Assembly: GCF_002834145.1 (NCBI RefSeq)
Contig: NZ_PHNT01000007.1
Location: 62,001 to 126,000 of the forward strand
DNA length: 64,000 nt
Direction of reading: 5' to 3'
DNA from: Roseovarius salinarum
Lineage (GTDB): Bacteria > Pseudomonadota > Alphaproteobacteria > Rhodobacterales > Rhodobacteraceae
Each line of letters starts with the position of its first letter. Positions within the stretch are counted from its first letter, which is position 1. The translations under genes were made by a program, and so were the position numbers. Under the pieces are notes generated by a model. It worked only from the letters and a program-made list of their open reading frames with translations. It was not told the DNA's origin and did not search any database. This document shows, one piece after another, positions 1 to 9,069 of this stretch.

Positions 1-140
1 CGGCGATGCTGGCCGGGATCGCCGTGGCGCGGCGGCTGGGCCGCCGCTTCGACCGGCGCTTCCGCCCTGCCCTTCTGTCGGTCAGCGCCATTGCCGCCGT
101 CATCCTGATCCTGCGGGGCCTCGGGGGACTGGGCGTTTGA
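1..140 (+). CDS. C-terminal end of a TauE/SafE-like membrane exporter (partial)
   Basis: The frame is open from the window edge and ends at TGA 138-140, giving about 45 residues. It has a basic stretch (RRLGRRFDRRF) followed by a hydrophobic helix and a short tail ending LRGLGGLGV. This basic loop plus final helix is what the C-terminus of sulfite exporter TauE/SafE (DUF81) proteins looks like, but too little remains to be certain. The next gene starts at a TTG overlapping this stop, so the two are probably translationally coupled. Confidence 0.45.
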   Translation, partial: AMLAGIAVARRLGRRFDRRFRPALLSVSAIAAVILILRGLGGLGV

Positions 141-1072
141 GCCGCGCGCTCGCGCCATTCGTGCTGGCCGCGCGACACGCGCGCGGGCTGCTGGTCTGCG
201 GGCTTCTGGCGGGCGTCGCGCTGCCCGGGGCGGCACAGGCGATCAAGCCGTGGCTGGCCGAGCTGGTCGCGGCCTCTCTGTTCTTCGCCGCCCTGCGCAT
301 CGGCCCGCGCGAGGCACTGGGCGCGGCGCGGGACCTGCCGCGCACGCTCGGGCTGGTCGCGGCCCTGCAACTGGCGCTGCCGGTCGCGGTGCTGCTGGTC
401 TGCGCCGCGATGGGCTGGCGCGACACCCTGCCGGCGCTGGGGCTCGCGCTGATGCTCGCCGCACCGCCGATCGCCGGCAGCCCCAGCCTGACGGTGCTGG
501 TGGGGCACAACCCGGCCCCGGCATTGCGTCTTCTGGTGCTGGGCACCTTGCTGGTGCCGCTGACGGTTCTGCCCACGCTCTGGCTGATGCCGGTTCTGGG
601 CACGCCGGCCGCGGTGCTGGCGGCCGCGGCGCGCCTGCTGCTGGTGATCGGGATCGCGGTGGCCGCGGCCCTGGTTGTGCGCGGGTGGCTGATGCCGGCC
701 CCGGCGCCGCGCACCGTCGCCGCGCTGGACGGCATGGGCGTGCTTTTCCTGACGGCGGTGATCCTCGGGCTGATGTCGGCGCTGGGCCCGGCGCTGCGCG
801 AGGCACCCTTGACGCTGCTGGGGTGGCTGGCCGCCGCGATGACGGTCAACCTGGGGATGCAGGTGGCGGTGAAACTGCTGCACGCCCCAAGGCGCGGTGA
901 CCACGACGCAGCCGTGCCCCATGCCATCGCCGCGGGCAACCGCAACATCGCGCTGTTCCTTGTCGCCCTTCCGCCCGATGTGACGGGGCCTTTGCTGGTC
1001 TTCATCGGTTGCTACCAGGTGCCGATGTATCTGACACCGCTGCTGCTGGGACGGTTCTATGCGCCCCGCTGA
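137..1072 (+). CDS. Multi-pass membrane transporter, BASS/sodium-symporter-like
   Basis: A 311-residue protein made almost entirely of hydrophobic helices (roughly nine or ten segments) linked by short Pro/Gly/Arg loops. The start is TTG 137, overlapping the previous stop (TTGA). A central APPIAGSPSLTVLVGHNPAPA loop and a C-terminal AAGNRNIALF segment suggest the bile acid:sodium symporter/arsenite carrier fold, where a polar crossover between helices binds substrate. The substrate cannot be read from the sequence. Position after an exporter-like gene and before pxpBCA hints at organic-anion transport, but this is inference only. Confidence 0.6.
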   Translation: MSRALAPFVLAARHARGLLVCGLLAGVALPGAAQAIKPWLAELVAASLFFAALRIGPREALGAARDLPRTLGLVAALQLALPVAVLLVCAAMGWRDTLPALGLALMLAAPPIAGSPSLTVLVGHNPAPALRLLVLGTLLVPLTVLPTLWLMPVLGTPAAVLAAAARLLLVIGIAVAAALVVRGWLMPAPAPRTVAALDGMGVLFLTAVILGLMSALGPALREAPLTLLGWLAAAMTVNLGMQVAVKLLHAPRRGDHDAAVPHAIAAGNRNIALFLVALPPDVTGPLLVFIGCYQVPMYLTPLLLGRFYAPR

Positions 1073-1162
1073 AACCGTGCGCCGCATCCGCCTGCCGGAT
1101 GGCCATCGCCACGGCCGGTGTGTATCGTCCCCCCACGCCGAGACGACGAGGGCCCCTTGGCA

Positions 1163-1933
1163 ATGAGCGCGGCAACGGACGACACCGCCGAGGCCACCGG
1201 GACGCCCGGCTGGCCGCGCATCCGCACGGTCGGGGTGGACGGCATGCTGGTCAGCTTCGGCGACAGGCTGAGCGAGCCGGCCAACCGTGCCGCGCTGGCG
1301 TTCCGCGGCGCGCTGGACCGCGCGGGCTGGGACGGGGTCGAGGAAACCTCGACCTCGCTCGTCTCGGCCTACCTGCGGTTCGATCCGCTCTGGACGGATC
1401 ACGGCGCCATGCGCGCCGCGCTGGAGACACTTCTGGCCGAGCGTGACTGGTACGCCGCCCCGCTGCCGGAGGGCCGGCGCCTGTGGCGCATCCCGACCGT
1501 TTACGGCACCGACCTCGCCCCGCAGCTAGAGGCCGCGGCGCAGGCCGCCGGAATGACGCCGGAGGCGGCGGTCGAGTCCCTGTCGCGGACGCGCGTTCGC
1601 GTGCAGACCATCGGCTTCGCGCCCGGCCAGCCCTACCTTGGCGAGCTGGACGAGGCCTGGGACATCCCGCGCCAGAAGGAACTGACGCCGCGCGTGCCCG
1701 AGGCCGCGCTGACCGTGGCGATCCGCCAGCTCGTCCTGTTCTCGGTCAGCACGCCCACCGGCTGGCGCCACGTCGGGCAGACCGCCTTCCGCCTGTTCCG
1801 GCCGGACTCCGACACGCCCTTCGTGCTGCGCCCGGGCGACGAGGTGCTGTTCGACGCGGTCGGGCGCGAGACACTGGAGGCCATGCGCCGCGACGGCCCG
1901 GACGGCGGCGCCCGTCCGGAGGCCATCGCATGA
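1163..1933 (+). CDS. pxpB: 5-oxoprolinase subunit B (KipI family)
   Basis: A 256-residue cytoplasmic subunit of the ATP-dependent PxpABC 5-oxoprolinase, which opens 5-oxo-L-proline to glutamate. The family signature is the region TIGFAPGQPYLGELD followed by PRVPEAALTVA and later STPTGWRHVGQTA. An upstream in-frame start at 1118 would add 15 unconserved residues, so ATG 1163 is preferred. The stop overlaps the pxpC start (ATGA at 1930), and pxpA follows with the same overlap. The B-C-A order with coupled starts makes the assignment secure although each subunit alone is often annotated as an allophanate hydrolase part. Confidence 0.92.
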   Translation: MSAATDDTAEATGTPGWPRIRTVGVDGMLVSFGDRLSEPANRAALAFRGALDRAGWDGVEETSTSLVSAYLRFDPLWTDHGAMRAALETLLAERDWYAAPLPEGRRLWRIPTVYGTDLAPQLEAAAQAAGMTPEAAVESLSRTRVRVQTIGFAPGQPYLGELDEAWDIPRQKELTPRVPEAALTVAIRQLVLFSVSTPTGWRHVGQTAFRLFRPDSDTPFVLRPGDEVLFDAVGRETLEAMRRDGPDGGARPEAIA

Positions 1934-2958
1934 GCCGCGCCCTGATCGTCCACCGCGCGGGTCCCGGCGTGACCGTGCAGGACCTCGGGCGCCCCGGCTA
2001 CATGGCGTTCGGACTGTCGCGCGGCGGCGCCGCGGACCGGCTGGCCCTCGCCGAAGGCGCAGCGCTCCTGGGCCAGTCCGAGACATGCGCCGCGCTGGAA
2101 ATGGCGGGCATGGGCGGCGAGTTCGAGGCCGGTGCCGACCTGCGGATCGCGCTGACCGGCGCGCCGATGCACGCGGCGATCGACGGCACACGGGTGACCT
2201 GGAACGCCAGCCACGCGTTGCCCGCCGGATCGCGGCTGTCCATCGGCGGGGCCGAGGCGGGCAATTACGGCTACCTGCACCTTGGTGGCGGGCTGGCAAC
2301 GCCCGAGCGCCTCGGCTCGCGCGGGGCGCACCTGGCCAGCGGGCTGGGCAACGTGATCGAGGACGGCGCACATCTTCCCGTCGGCGACGACACGGCGCCC
2401 GGCGACACCGGGATGCGGCTGGACGCGGACACGCGCTTTGACGGTGGCGAGGTGCGCGTTGTTTCCAGCCTTCAGACGGATTTCTTCGGTTCCGAGGAGG
2501 TCGCACGCTTCGAGGCCACGACGTTCCGGCGCGACGCGCGCGGCAGCCGCATGGGCGTGCGCCTGACTTCCGACGCCGAGAGTTTCCACAGCGAGGCCGG
2601 GCTGAGCGTGATTTCCGAGGTCGTGGTGCCCGGCGACATCCAGATCACCGGCGACGGCACGCCCTTCGTCCTTCTCGCCGAATGCCAGACGACCGGAGGC
2701 TACCCGCGCATCGCCTCGGTCCTGCCCTGCGATTTGCCGCGGGTCGTGCAGGCCCGGCCCGGGGCGGCGCTGACGTTTCGCTTCGTCACGCTCGACGATG
2801 CGCTGGTCGCCGAACGAAAGGCGCACGATCACCGCGCCGGCCTGCGGGACGCGCGTCATCCGCTGGTGCGCGCACCGCATGACATCCGCGGGCTTCTGTC
2901 CTATCAACTGGTCAGCGGCGTGACCGCCGGCGACGACATCGAACGGGGGGAGACATGA
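1930..2958 (+). CDS. pxpC: 5-oxoprolinase subunit C (KipA/biotin-dependent carboxyltransferase-like)
   Basis: A 342-residue subunit starting at ATG 1930. The N-terminus (GPGVTVQDLGRPGYMAFGLSRGGAADR) and the later QTTGGYPRIASVLPCDLPRVVQ block are hallmarks of the KipA/urea-amidolyase-like fold; with PxpA and PxpB it forms 5-oxoprolinase. The start is coupled to the pxpB stop by a 4-base overlap, and the stop (2956-2958) overlaps the pxpA ATG. The same frame is open far upstream (from 1483) but that part lies wholly over pxpB and is not coding. Confidence 0.92.
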   Translation: MSRALIVHRAGPGVTVQDLGRPGYMAFGLSRGGAADRLALAEGAALLGQSETCAALEMAGMGGEFEAGADLRIALTGAPMHAAIDGTRVTWNASHALPAGSRLSIGGAEAGNYGYLHLGGGLATPERLGSRGAHLASGLGNVIEDGAHLPVGDDTAPGDTGMRLDADTRFDGGEVRVVSSLQTDFFGSEEVARFEATTFRRDARGSRMGVRLTSDAESFHSEAGLSVISEVVVPGDIQITGDGTPFVLLAECQTTGGYPRIASVLPCDLPRVVQARPGAALTFRFVTLDDALVAERKAHDHRAGLRDARHPLVRAPHDIRGLLSYQLVSGVTAGDDIERGET

Positions 2959-3728
2959 CAACCAGCGTGGACCTCAACGCCGACATGGGCGAAAGTTTCG
3001 GGCCGTGGAACATGGGCGACGACATGGCGCTTCTGGAGATCGTGACCTCGGCCAACATCGCCTGTGGCCACCACGCCGGCGACTGGGACGTGATGGCCCA
3101 GACGATGCGCGCGGCGATCGAGCGCGGCGTCGGCATCGGCGCGCATCCCGGTTTCACCGACCTGCAGGGCTTCGGCCGGCGGCGCATGCAGCTGCCGCTG
3201 GAAAGCCTTGGGAACCTCGTGCGCTATCAATTGGGCGCGGCACAGGCAATGGCGCGGGCCAACGGCGCCCGGGTGCGGCACCTCAAGCTGCACGGCGCGC
3301 TGGCGAACATGGCCTCGGAGGACGAGGAGATGGCCCACGCCTGCTACGCGGCCGCGCTGTCCGTGGATCCCGAGATCATCATCATGGTGCTGGCCGGCAC
3401 CGCCCAGCAGCAGGCCGTGGCCGAACTGGGCTGCAAGGCCGCCTGCGAGATCTTCGCCGACCGCGCCTACCGCGACGACGCCACGCTGGTCGACCGCAGC
3501 GAAGACGGCGCCGTGATCCACGACCCCGAAACCGCTGCCCGGCGCATGGTCGATATGGTGCAGGCCGGGGCGATCGTCACCGAAACCGGCAAGCATATCC
3601 CGACCCGCATCGACACGATCTGCCTGCACGGTGACACGCCCACGGCGGTGGAAATCGCCCGCAGCGTGCGCCGGTCGCTCAAGGACAGCGGGATCGAACT
3701 GAAACGGTTCGAGGGCACGCCCATCTGA
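2955..3728 (+). CDS. pxpA: 5-oxoprolinase subunit A (LamB/YcsF family)
   Basis: A 257-residue protein with the family opening VDLNADMGESFGPW (metal/carboxylate binding region), then SANIACGHHAGD, IGAHPGFTDLQGFGRR and VRHLKLHGALANM, ending with TICLHGDTPTAVEIA. Length and all conserved blocks match full-length PxpA. It is the last gene of the pxpBCA operon. No rho-independent terminator is obvious directly after it; the next plus-strand gene is about 1.5 kb downstream. Confidence 0.95.
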   Translation: MTTSVDLNADMGESFGPWNMGDDMALLEIVTSANIACGHHAGDWDVMAQTMRAAIERGVGIGAHPGFTDLQGFGRRRMQLPLESLGNLVRYQLGAAQAMARANGARVRHLKLHGALANMASEDEEMAHACYAAALSVDPEIIIMVLAGTAQQQAVAELGCKAACEIFADRAYRDDATLVDRSEDGAVIHDPETAARRMVDMVQAGAIVTETGKHIPTRIDTICLHGDTPTAVEIARSVRRSLKDSGIELKRFEGTPI

Positions 3729-4342
3729 ATGGCCATACCTTGGCGGGCGCCCCGTCAAACACCGTCGAGAAAGCTCACGACGTCCCTGTAACGCACTGGG
3801 TCAAGGCCCTTTCTCGGCCTGCTCCGTTCTGGGGCCTGCAACCACGACCAGGGACGTCAACCGCGGTTTCGTATCCTCCGAACGGCTCTTGAACGGAGAA
3901 ATCAGCGACGCAGATCAAACCGGCGCGGCAGGGGGCCGGCCCGGAACGCATGTCTGACGGGAACGGGGCGTGCCTGCGCTTGGACCGCAGCGGGCGCAAG
4001 GAATTCCGATGCAACCCGACGTGCAAGGCAGGAAGAAGTGGTTCACGCCCGGCATTGTGCCGGGCACTCCGAACCCCTACGCGCGCCGGGAAGCCAGCGG
4101 CGAGCAGGGATGCGAGGGCGCGACGAAATCGACCTTGCGGGGGTTTTGCGCGGATCCGGCGAATCCGACCTGCCGGTCGAGCAGGAATCGCTCGTGGATC
4201 AGGAAGTAGGGTCAGGCCATCCATCCTTCGCCCTCGACGCGGTGACCGTGTGGCAGCGGCGAAATGCACGGGGCGCGGTAAGTGTCGCGCATCGCGCGGG
4301 CCGAGAAGACCGCGGCGTGCGCGCCTCTGCGCCGCGGCGGGC
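3729..4342. other. 614-bp gap without a supported gene; contains a 10-bp inverted repeat
   Basis: Several long frames run through here because of GC richness, but none resembles a protein family or has a convincing start. A perfect 10-bp inverted repeat (GACGTCCCTG at 3779-3788, CAGGGACGTC at 3849-3858) encloses about 60 bases. A shorter hairpin (GCCCGGCA/TGCCGGGC, 4047-4065) lies further on without a T tract. The stretch may be degenerate coding DNA or a regulatory region. Confidence 0.4.
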
Positions 4343-5074
4343 TCAGCCCATTCTCAGGCCGCCGTTGACGGGCAGGGTCGCGCCGGTGATGAAGGCGGCG
4401 TCCTCGGAGGCGAGAAAGCGCACGCAGCGCCCGACCTCGCCGGGATCGGCCAACCGGCCCATCGGGACCTGCCCGATGATCCGGTCCATGATCTCGTCGG
4501 GCACCTGCGCGACCATGTCGGTGTCGGCATAGCCGGGGGCGATCGCGTTGACCGTTATGCCCTTCCCGGCGCTTTCGCGGGCAAGTGCGCGGGTAAAGCC
4601 CTCCACCCCCGCCTTGGCGGCACAATAGTTCGTCTGCCCGGCCTGCCCGCGCGCGGCGTTCACCGACGATATGTTGATGATCCGGCCGTAGCCGCGCGCG
4701 CGCATGCCCGGCATGACCGGCCGCGTCATGTTGAACACCCCGCCCAGGTCCACGTCGATCACCGCGTCCCAGTCCGCGTCCTCCATCTCGTGGAACATGA
4801 CGTCGCGGTTCACGCCCGCGTTGTTGACCAGCACGTCGATCGGGCCGAGGCGGTCCTCGATTCGCGCGATGCCGTCCCGGCAGGCCGCGCGGTTCGCCAC
4901 GTCCCATTCGAACACGGGCAGGCCGGTATCGCGGGCAAAGCGGTCGGCGCGGGCGCCCCCGCCAAGGTGGGTGACGGCAACGCGGAAGCCCGCGTCCTCC
5001 AGCGCTTTCGCCGCGGCGGCCCCGAGGCCCTGGATGCCGCCGGTGACCAGGGCGACGCGTTCGGTGTCGGTCAT
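4343..5074 (-). CDS. phaB: Acetoacetyl-CoA reductase (PhaB-type SDR)
   Basis: A 243-residue short-chain dehydrogenase that reduces acetoacetyl-CoA to 3-hydroxybutyryl-CoA with NADPH, the second step of polyhydroxyalkanoate synthesis. It shows the dinucleotide motif VTGGIQGLGAAAAKAL at the N-terminus, NNAGVNRDVMFHEM, the catalytic region ISSVNAARGQAGQTNYCAAKAG, and a C-terminal GATLPVNGGLRMG typical of PhaB. The start at 5074 follows a GAAAGGA ribosome site; the longer in-frame extension upstream has no family match. It is divergent from a PHA-synthase-like hydrolase, consistent with a PHA role, though SDR substrate assignment by sequence is never absolute. Confidence 0.8.
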   Translation of the reverse strand: MTDTERVALVTGGIQGLGAAAAKALEDAGFRVAVTHLGGGARADRFARDTGLPVFEWDVANRAACRDGIARIEDRLGPIDVLVNNAGVNRDVMFHEMEDADWDAVIDVDLGGVFNMTRPVMPGMRARGYGRIINISSVNAARGQAGQTNYCAAKAGVEGFTRALARESAGKGITVNAIAPGYADTDMVAQVPDEIMDRIIGQVPMGRLADPGEVGRCVRFLASEDAAFITGATLPVNGGLRMG

Positions 5075-5285
5075 GCGTGCTCCATTCCTTTCGTCCGTTG
5101 CACCTGGCGCAGGATGCACGCCGCCGGGCCGGCCGTCGTTGATCACGGGCAAACCGCGCCCGGACCCGCGCCATCGCGCGGTCCGCCATGAACGCTGTCC
5201 CGTGATCTTGGCCGCCGTTTCCTTTATACTCGGCGCCGACGAGTGGCCCGGCGCCACCGCGCCCCGAAGACAGGGAGGCAAGGGG
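5075..5285. promoter_or_regulatory. Divergent promoter region between phaB and the hydrolase
   Basis: A 211-bp region between two divergent starts. It contains TATACT at 5225-5230, a good -10 match on the plus strand, without a clear -35 at standard spacing, and a GGAGG ribosome site at 5274-5278 just before the hydrolase. The promoter assignment is tentative. Confidence 0.35.
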
Positions 5286-6347
5286 ATATTTACCATCGTC
5301 CAGGCGCTCACGCCGGTCTACCGGCCCGCTGACAGCCTGCGCCGGATGCAGGCCGCTTGGCTGGCTGCGCTCGGCTTCGGGTCCGACGAGGCGGCGCATG
5401 ACATGATCGCCTCCGGTCCGCTGTGGCGGCTGCGCCGCTACCGCGGCGACGGCACGGGGCCGGCTGTGCTTCTGGTTCCCGCCCCGATCAAGACCCACGG
5501 CGTCTGGGATCTTTCGCCCGACGCCAGCGTCGTGCGCCGCTGTCTGGAGGCGGGGTTTCGCGTGCACCTGCTCGAATGGCGCCCGCCGCGCGACGGCGAT
5601 GCGCCGTGCGGGCTCAAGGGTTATGCCGACACGGCGCTCTCGGGCGCGGTGGCCGCCGTTGCGGACGCGACAGACGGCGCGAAACCGGTCGTTGTCGGTC
5701 ATTCTCTCGGCGGCACGCTGGCGGCGATCCACGCCGGCCTGCGCGCCGACACGCTTTCCGGTCTCGTCCTGCTCAGCGCGCCGGTCTGCTTCGCGCATGA
5801 CGCCAGCGGGTTTTCCGGCGCGCTGTCAGCGACCGCCTCGCCGCTGCTGTCGGATGCCGATGTCATCCCCGGCGCGCTGCTGACACAGCTCAGCGCCGCG
5901 GCGTCCCCCGGCGCGTTCCTCTGGGGCCGGGTCAGGGACGCGGCCGCCACCGCCGGCGACCCCGCGGCCGCGCGCCTGCGCATGCAGATCGAGCGGTGGT
6001 CGTACGACGAGGTGCCGCTTTCGGGGAAACTCGTGCGCGAGGTGCTCTCGCGCCTCTACCACGACGACAGCCTGTGCCGCGGCACGCTGGACATCGACGG
6101 CCACCGGATCGATCCCGCGCGGCTGCGGCTTCCGATGCTCGCCGCCGTGAACACCGCAGACGACGTGGCCCCACCGCAGGCGGTTCGCCCGTTCTTCGAC
6201 GCGATGCCCGGCGCTGAAACCCGGGTGATCGCGTATCCCGGCGAAACCGGCATCGTGCTGCAGCACCTTGGCGTGCTACTGGGGCGCAAGGCCGGCTCGG
6301 GCCTCTGGCCGGAGATCATCGCCTGGATCCGCGCGTGGACGGACTGA
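5286..6347 (+). CDS. Alpha/beta hydrolase resembling class III PHA synthase (PhaC-like)
   Basis: About 353 residues with the order seen in PHA synthase/PHA depolymerase-like hydrolases: LVPAPIKTHGVWDLSP (oxyanion region), LEWRPPRDGD, a nucleophile elbow GHSLGGTLA, LPMLAAVNTADDVAPP (Asp of the triad) and a late LQHLGVLLG (His). PhaC polymerases carry Cys in the elbow (GxCxG); here it is Ser, so it is more likely a PHA-related hydrolase than a polymerase. The start is unresolved: a GGAGG site at 5274-5278 points to position 5286, where the codon is ATA. The alternatives are GTG 5202 and ATG 5346, neither with a good ribosome site. Divergent from phaB. Confidence 0.65.
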   Translation: MFTIVQALTPVYRPADSLRRMQAAWLAALGFGSDEAAHDMIASGPLWRLRRYRGDGTGPAVLLVPAPIKTHGVWDLSPDASVVRRCLEAGFRVHLLEWRPPRDGDAPCGLKGYADTALSGAVAAVADATDGAKPVVVGHSLGGTLAAIHAGLRADTLSGLVLLSAPVCFAHDASGFSGALSATASPLLSDADVIPGALLTQLSAAASPGAFLWGRVRDAAATAGDPAAARLRMQIERWSYDEVPLSGKLVREVLSRLYHDDSLCRGTLDIDGHRIDPARLRLPMLAAVNTADDVAPPQAVRPFFDAMPGAETRVIAYPGETGIVLQHLGVLLGRKAGSGLWPEIIAWIRAWTD

Positions 6348-6423
6348 TGCCGATGACGCCGTCGCGGGCACGGATGCCACTTTCCCGGGTCGCGGTGGCA
6401 TCAGACGAAGGTGGCCCGAGAAA

Positions 6424-9069
6424 TCACTTGCCGATCAGCTTGAGCGCCTGCCCCACGACAAGCGGGGCAAGGCTGCCCGCCGCGATCAGCGCCCAGCTTT
6501 CCGGCCCCGGTGGAACCGTGTCCAGAACCTGCGCGAGCCCGGGCATATAGGCGGCGGCCAGCAGCAAGGCAACACCGATGGCCAGCGCGCCCCAGACCCA
6601 TGGGTTCAGCGTCACCTCGTTGCGGACCAGACCCGCCGCCGCGTCGCGCATGTTGAACACGTGCCAAAGCCGCGCGAAGCCGAAGGTCAGGAACGAAACC
6701 GTCACGGCAGCTTCGGCGCCCATGCCCAACGCGAAGGCCGCCGCGAAGGCCGCCATCACCGAGGTGGCAAGCAGCACCCCGTACCCCCCGATCGTTCCCC
6801 AGAGCCGACGGGTCAGCAGGGGTTCACCCGGGTCGCGCGGCGGGCGGCGCATGACGGTGTCGCCCTTCTCGCCCAGCCCCAGCGCCAGGGCGGGGAAAAC
6901 ATCCGAGACGATGTTGATGAACAGGATCTGCAGGGGCAGCAGTGGCAGCGGCGCATTCACAAGTGCCAGTACCGAGACCGCAAGGATCTCGGCGATGTTG
7001 CCCGACAGCATGTAGACGACGAACTTGCGGATGTTGCCGAAGATCCGGCGCCCGCCGGCGATCGCGTTGACGATGCTGGCGAAGGAATCGTCGCGCAGGA
7101 CCATGTCGGCGGCCTCGCGCGCGACCTGCGTGCCGCGCTGGCCCATGGCGACGCCGATATCCGCCTTCTTGAGCGCCGGCGCGTCGTTCACGCCGTCGCC
7201 GGTCATGGCGACGACGAGTCCGGCGCGCTGGTAGAACTCGATCAGGTCGAGCTTCTGCTCCGGCGTGAAGCGGGCGAAGATCGCAACCCCGCGCAGGTCG
7301 TCGCGCGCCTCGAGGTTCTCCCGGTCGAGGTCCGCGAGGTCACGGCCGTGCACCACCCGCGCCGTCGCGGCATCATCGACGAGCCCCACCTCGGCAGCGA
7401 TGGCCCGGGCGGTGCTCGGCGCGTCGCCGGTGACCATCACCGCGTGGATGCCGGCGCGCCGGCAGTTCAGCACCGCCTCCCGCACCCCGGCGCGGGGCGG
7501 GTCGACAAGGCCGACGAGGCCGACGAGGGTCAGCTCGCGATACGGCGCGGTCGGCGCCTCCGGGGCCATCCTGCGTGCCACGGCCAGGGTCCGCAGCCCC
7601 GCCTCGGCGAGGCGCTCGGTCGCCGCGGCCCAGGCCTGCCGTGCCGACGCATCAAGCGGCTGCGTGTCCCCGTCGGGCGTCATCACCCGCGTCGCGGCGT
7701 CGAGCACCGCCTCCGGCGCCCCCTTGACGGCGACGACGACACCCGCCTCGTCGCGGTGGACCGTCGCCATCATCTTGGTGTCGGGATCGAAGGCCTCACG
7801 GGCGATCTCCGGCCGGCCTTCCACAAGCGCCGCGCGTTCGATCCCCGCCGCGCGCGCGGCCGCCAGCAGCGCGATCTCGGTCGGGTCGCCCGCCGGGTCG
7901 GCATCCGGCGTTCCCAGACGCGCGTCGTTGCACAGCGCCACGGCCTCCAGCAACGCGGCAAGCGTGGGCGCGTCATCCGGCGTGACCGGACTGCCCTCGC
8001 GCTCGGCCCCGTGCACGCCCATATCGACCGGACCGTCGGCCAGCACCAGGCGGCCGACACGCATCCTGTTCTCGGTCAGCGTACCCGTCTTGTCGGTGCA
8101 GATCACGTTCGTGGCCCCGAGCGTTTCCACCGCCGAGAGCCGCTCGACCAGGGCATCGCGGCGGGCCAGCCGCCACATGCCCCGGGCGAGCGCGACGCTG
8201 GCGACGATCGGCAGCCCCTCCGGCACCGCGGCAACGACCAGCGCCACGCCGGTCTCGACCATCAGGAGCGCGTCGCGCCCTGCCGCGATGCCGACCAGCG
8301 ACACCATCGCCGCGACGGCGAGGATCGCCAGGAGCAGGCGCCGACCGAGCGCGTCGAGGCGTTTCTCGAGGGGCGTGTGCGCCGCCTCGGCCGTCTGGGC
8401 CAGCGCCGCGACCCGCCCGATCTCGGTATCCATGCCCGTCGCCGTGACAAGGCCCAGGCCGCTGCCGTTGCTGACCGCCGTCCCCTTGTGGACCATGTTG
8501 GTGCGCTCGGCGAGCGGCGGCGCACCCGCGAGCGAACCGGTCTGCTTCGTCACCGGAACCGACTCGCCGGTCAGGGCGGATTCGTCGATGGCCAGCGCAT
8601 CGGCTTCGAGCAGCCGCAGGTCGGCCGGGACGACCTCGCCCGCCGCGAGATGGACGATGTCACCGGGCACGAGCGCCGCCGCGTCCACCTCGCGTGTCTT
8701 GCCGCCGCGGCGAACCCGGGCGGTGGCGCGGTCCAGCGCGCGCAGCGCCTCCATCGAGCGGGTGGCGCGAAGCTCGGTCACGAAGCCGATGGCGACGTTG
8801 ATCACGATGGCCACGGCGATGGCGATGGCCTGCACCCCCTCGCCGATCGCGACCGAAAGCAACGCGGCGAGAAACAGCAGGCCGAACACCACGCTCTTGG
8901 CCTGATCGACGAGAATGGCGAAGGTGCGCCGCCGCCGGGCGCGGCGCAACCGGTTCGCGCCATGCGCCTTGAGGCGCCGGCGTGCCTGCGCCTGCGTCAG
9001 CCCTTGGTCGCGATCGCTGTCGAGCGCATCGAGCAGTGCAGCGGCGCTCTGGCTCCAGGTTTCCGGCAT
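6424..9069 (-). CDS. P-type cation-transporting ATPase (P2A, Ca2+-ATPase-like)
   Basis: An 881-residue ATP-driven cation pump of the inner membrane. In order: an N-terminal cation-ATPase domain, a first helix pair, the actuator TGES loop (about residue 170), the ion-binding helix PEGLP, the phosphorylation motif DKTGT (about residue 325), the hinge GDGVND (about residue 625) and six C-terminal helices ending near LVVGQALKLIGK. PEGLP and overall length fit P2A calcium/manganese or related Na/K-type pumps; the ion is not determinable here. The start at 9069 (MPETWSQ) has a GGCGGA ribosome site; the further upstream extension is unlike the family. Confidence 0.88.
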   Translation of the reverse strand: MPETWSQSAAALLDALDSDRDQGLTQAQARRRLKAHGANRLRRARRRRTFAILVDQAKSVVFGLLFLAALLSVAIGEGVQAIAIAVAIVINVAIGFVTELRATRSMEALRALDRATARVRRGGKTREVDAAALVPGDIVHLAAGEVVPADLRLLEADALAIDESALTGESVPVTKQTGSLAGAPPLAERTNMVHKGTAVSNGSGLGLVTATGMDTEIGRVAALAQTAEAAHTPLEKRLDALGRRLLLAILAVAAMVSLVGIAAGRDALLMVETGVALVVAAVPEGLPIVASVALARGMWRLARRDALVERLSAVETLGATNVICTDKTGTLTENRMRVGRLVLADGPVDMGVHGAEREGSPVTPDDAPTLAALLEAVALCNDARLGTPDADPAGDPTEIALLAAARAAGIERAALVEGRPEIAREAFDPDTKMMATVHRDEAGVVVAVKGAPEAVLDAATRVMTPDGDTQPLDASARQAWAAATERLAEAGLRTLAVARRMAPEAPTAPYRELTLVGLVGLVDPPRAGVREAVLNCRRAGIHAVMVTGDAPSTARAIAAEVGLVDDAATARVVHGRDLADLDRENLEARDDLRGVAIFARFTPEQKLDLIEFYQRAGLVVAMTGDGVNDAPALKKADIGVAMGQRGTQVAREAADMVLRDDSFASIVNAIAGGRRIFGNIRKFVVYMLSGNIAEILAVSVLALVNAPLPLLPLQILFINIVSDVFPALALGLGEKGDTVMRRPPRDPGEPLLTRRLWGTIGGYGVLLATSVMAAFAAAFALGMGAEAAVTVSFLTFGFARLWHVFNMRDAAAGLVRNEVTLNPWVWGALAIGVALLLAAAYMPGLAQVLDTVPPGPESWALIAAGSLAPLVVGQALKLIGK

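Noticed and set aside
1633-2961. Long minus-strand frame antisense to pxpB and pxpC
   Set aside because: It mirrors the codon structure of genuine pxp genes; the antisense product resembles nothing.
3950-5191. Long plus-strand frame covering phaB antisense
   Set aside because: The translation is Arg/Ala/Pro-rich low complexity and runs antisense to a well-supported SDR gene.
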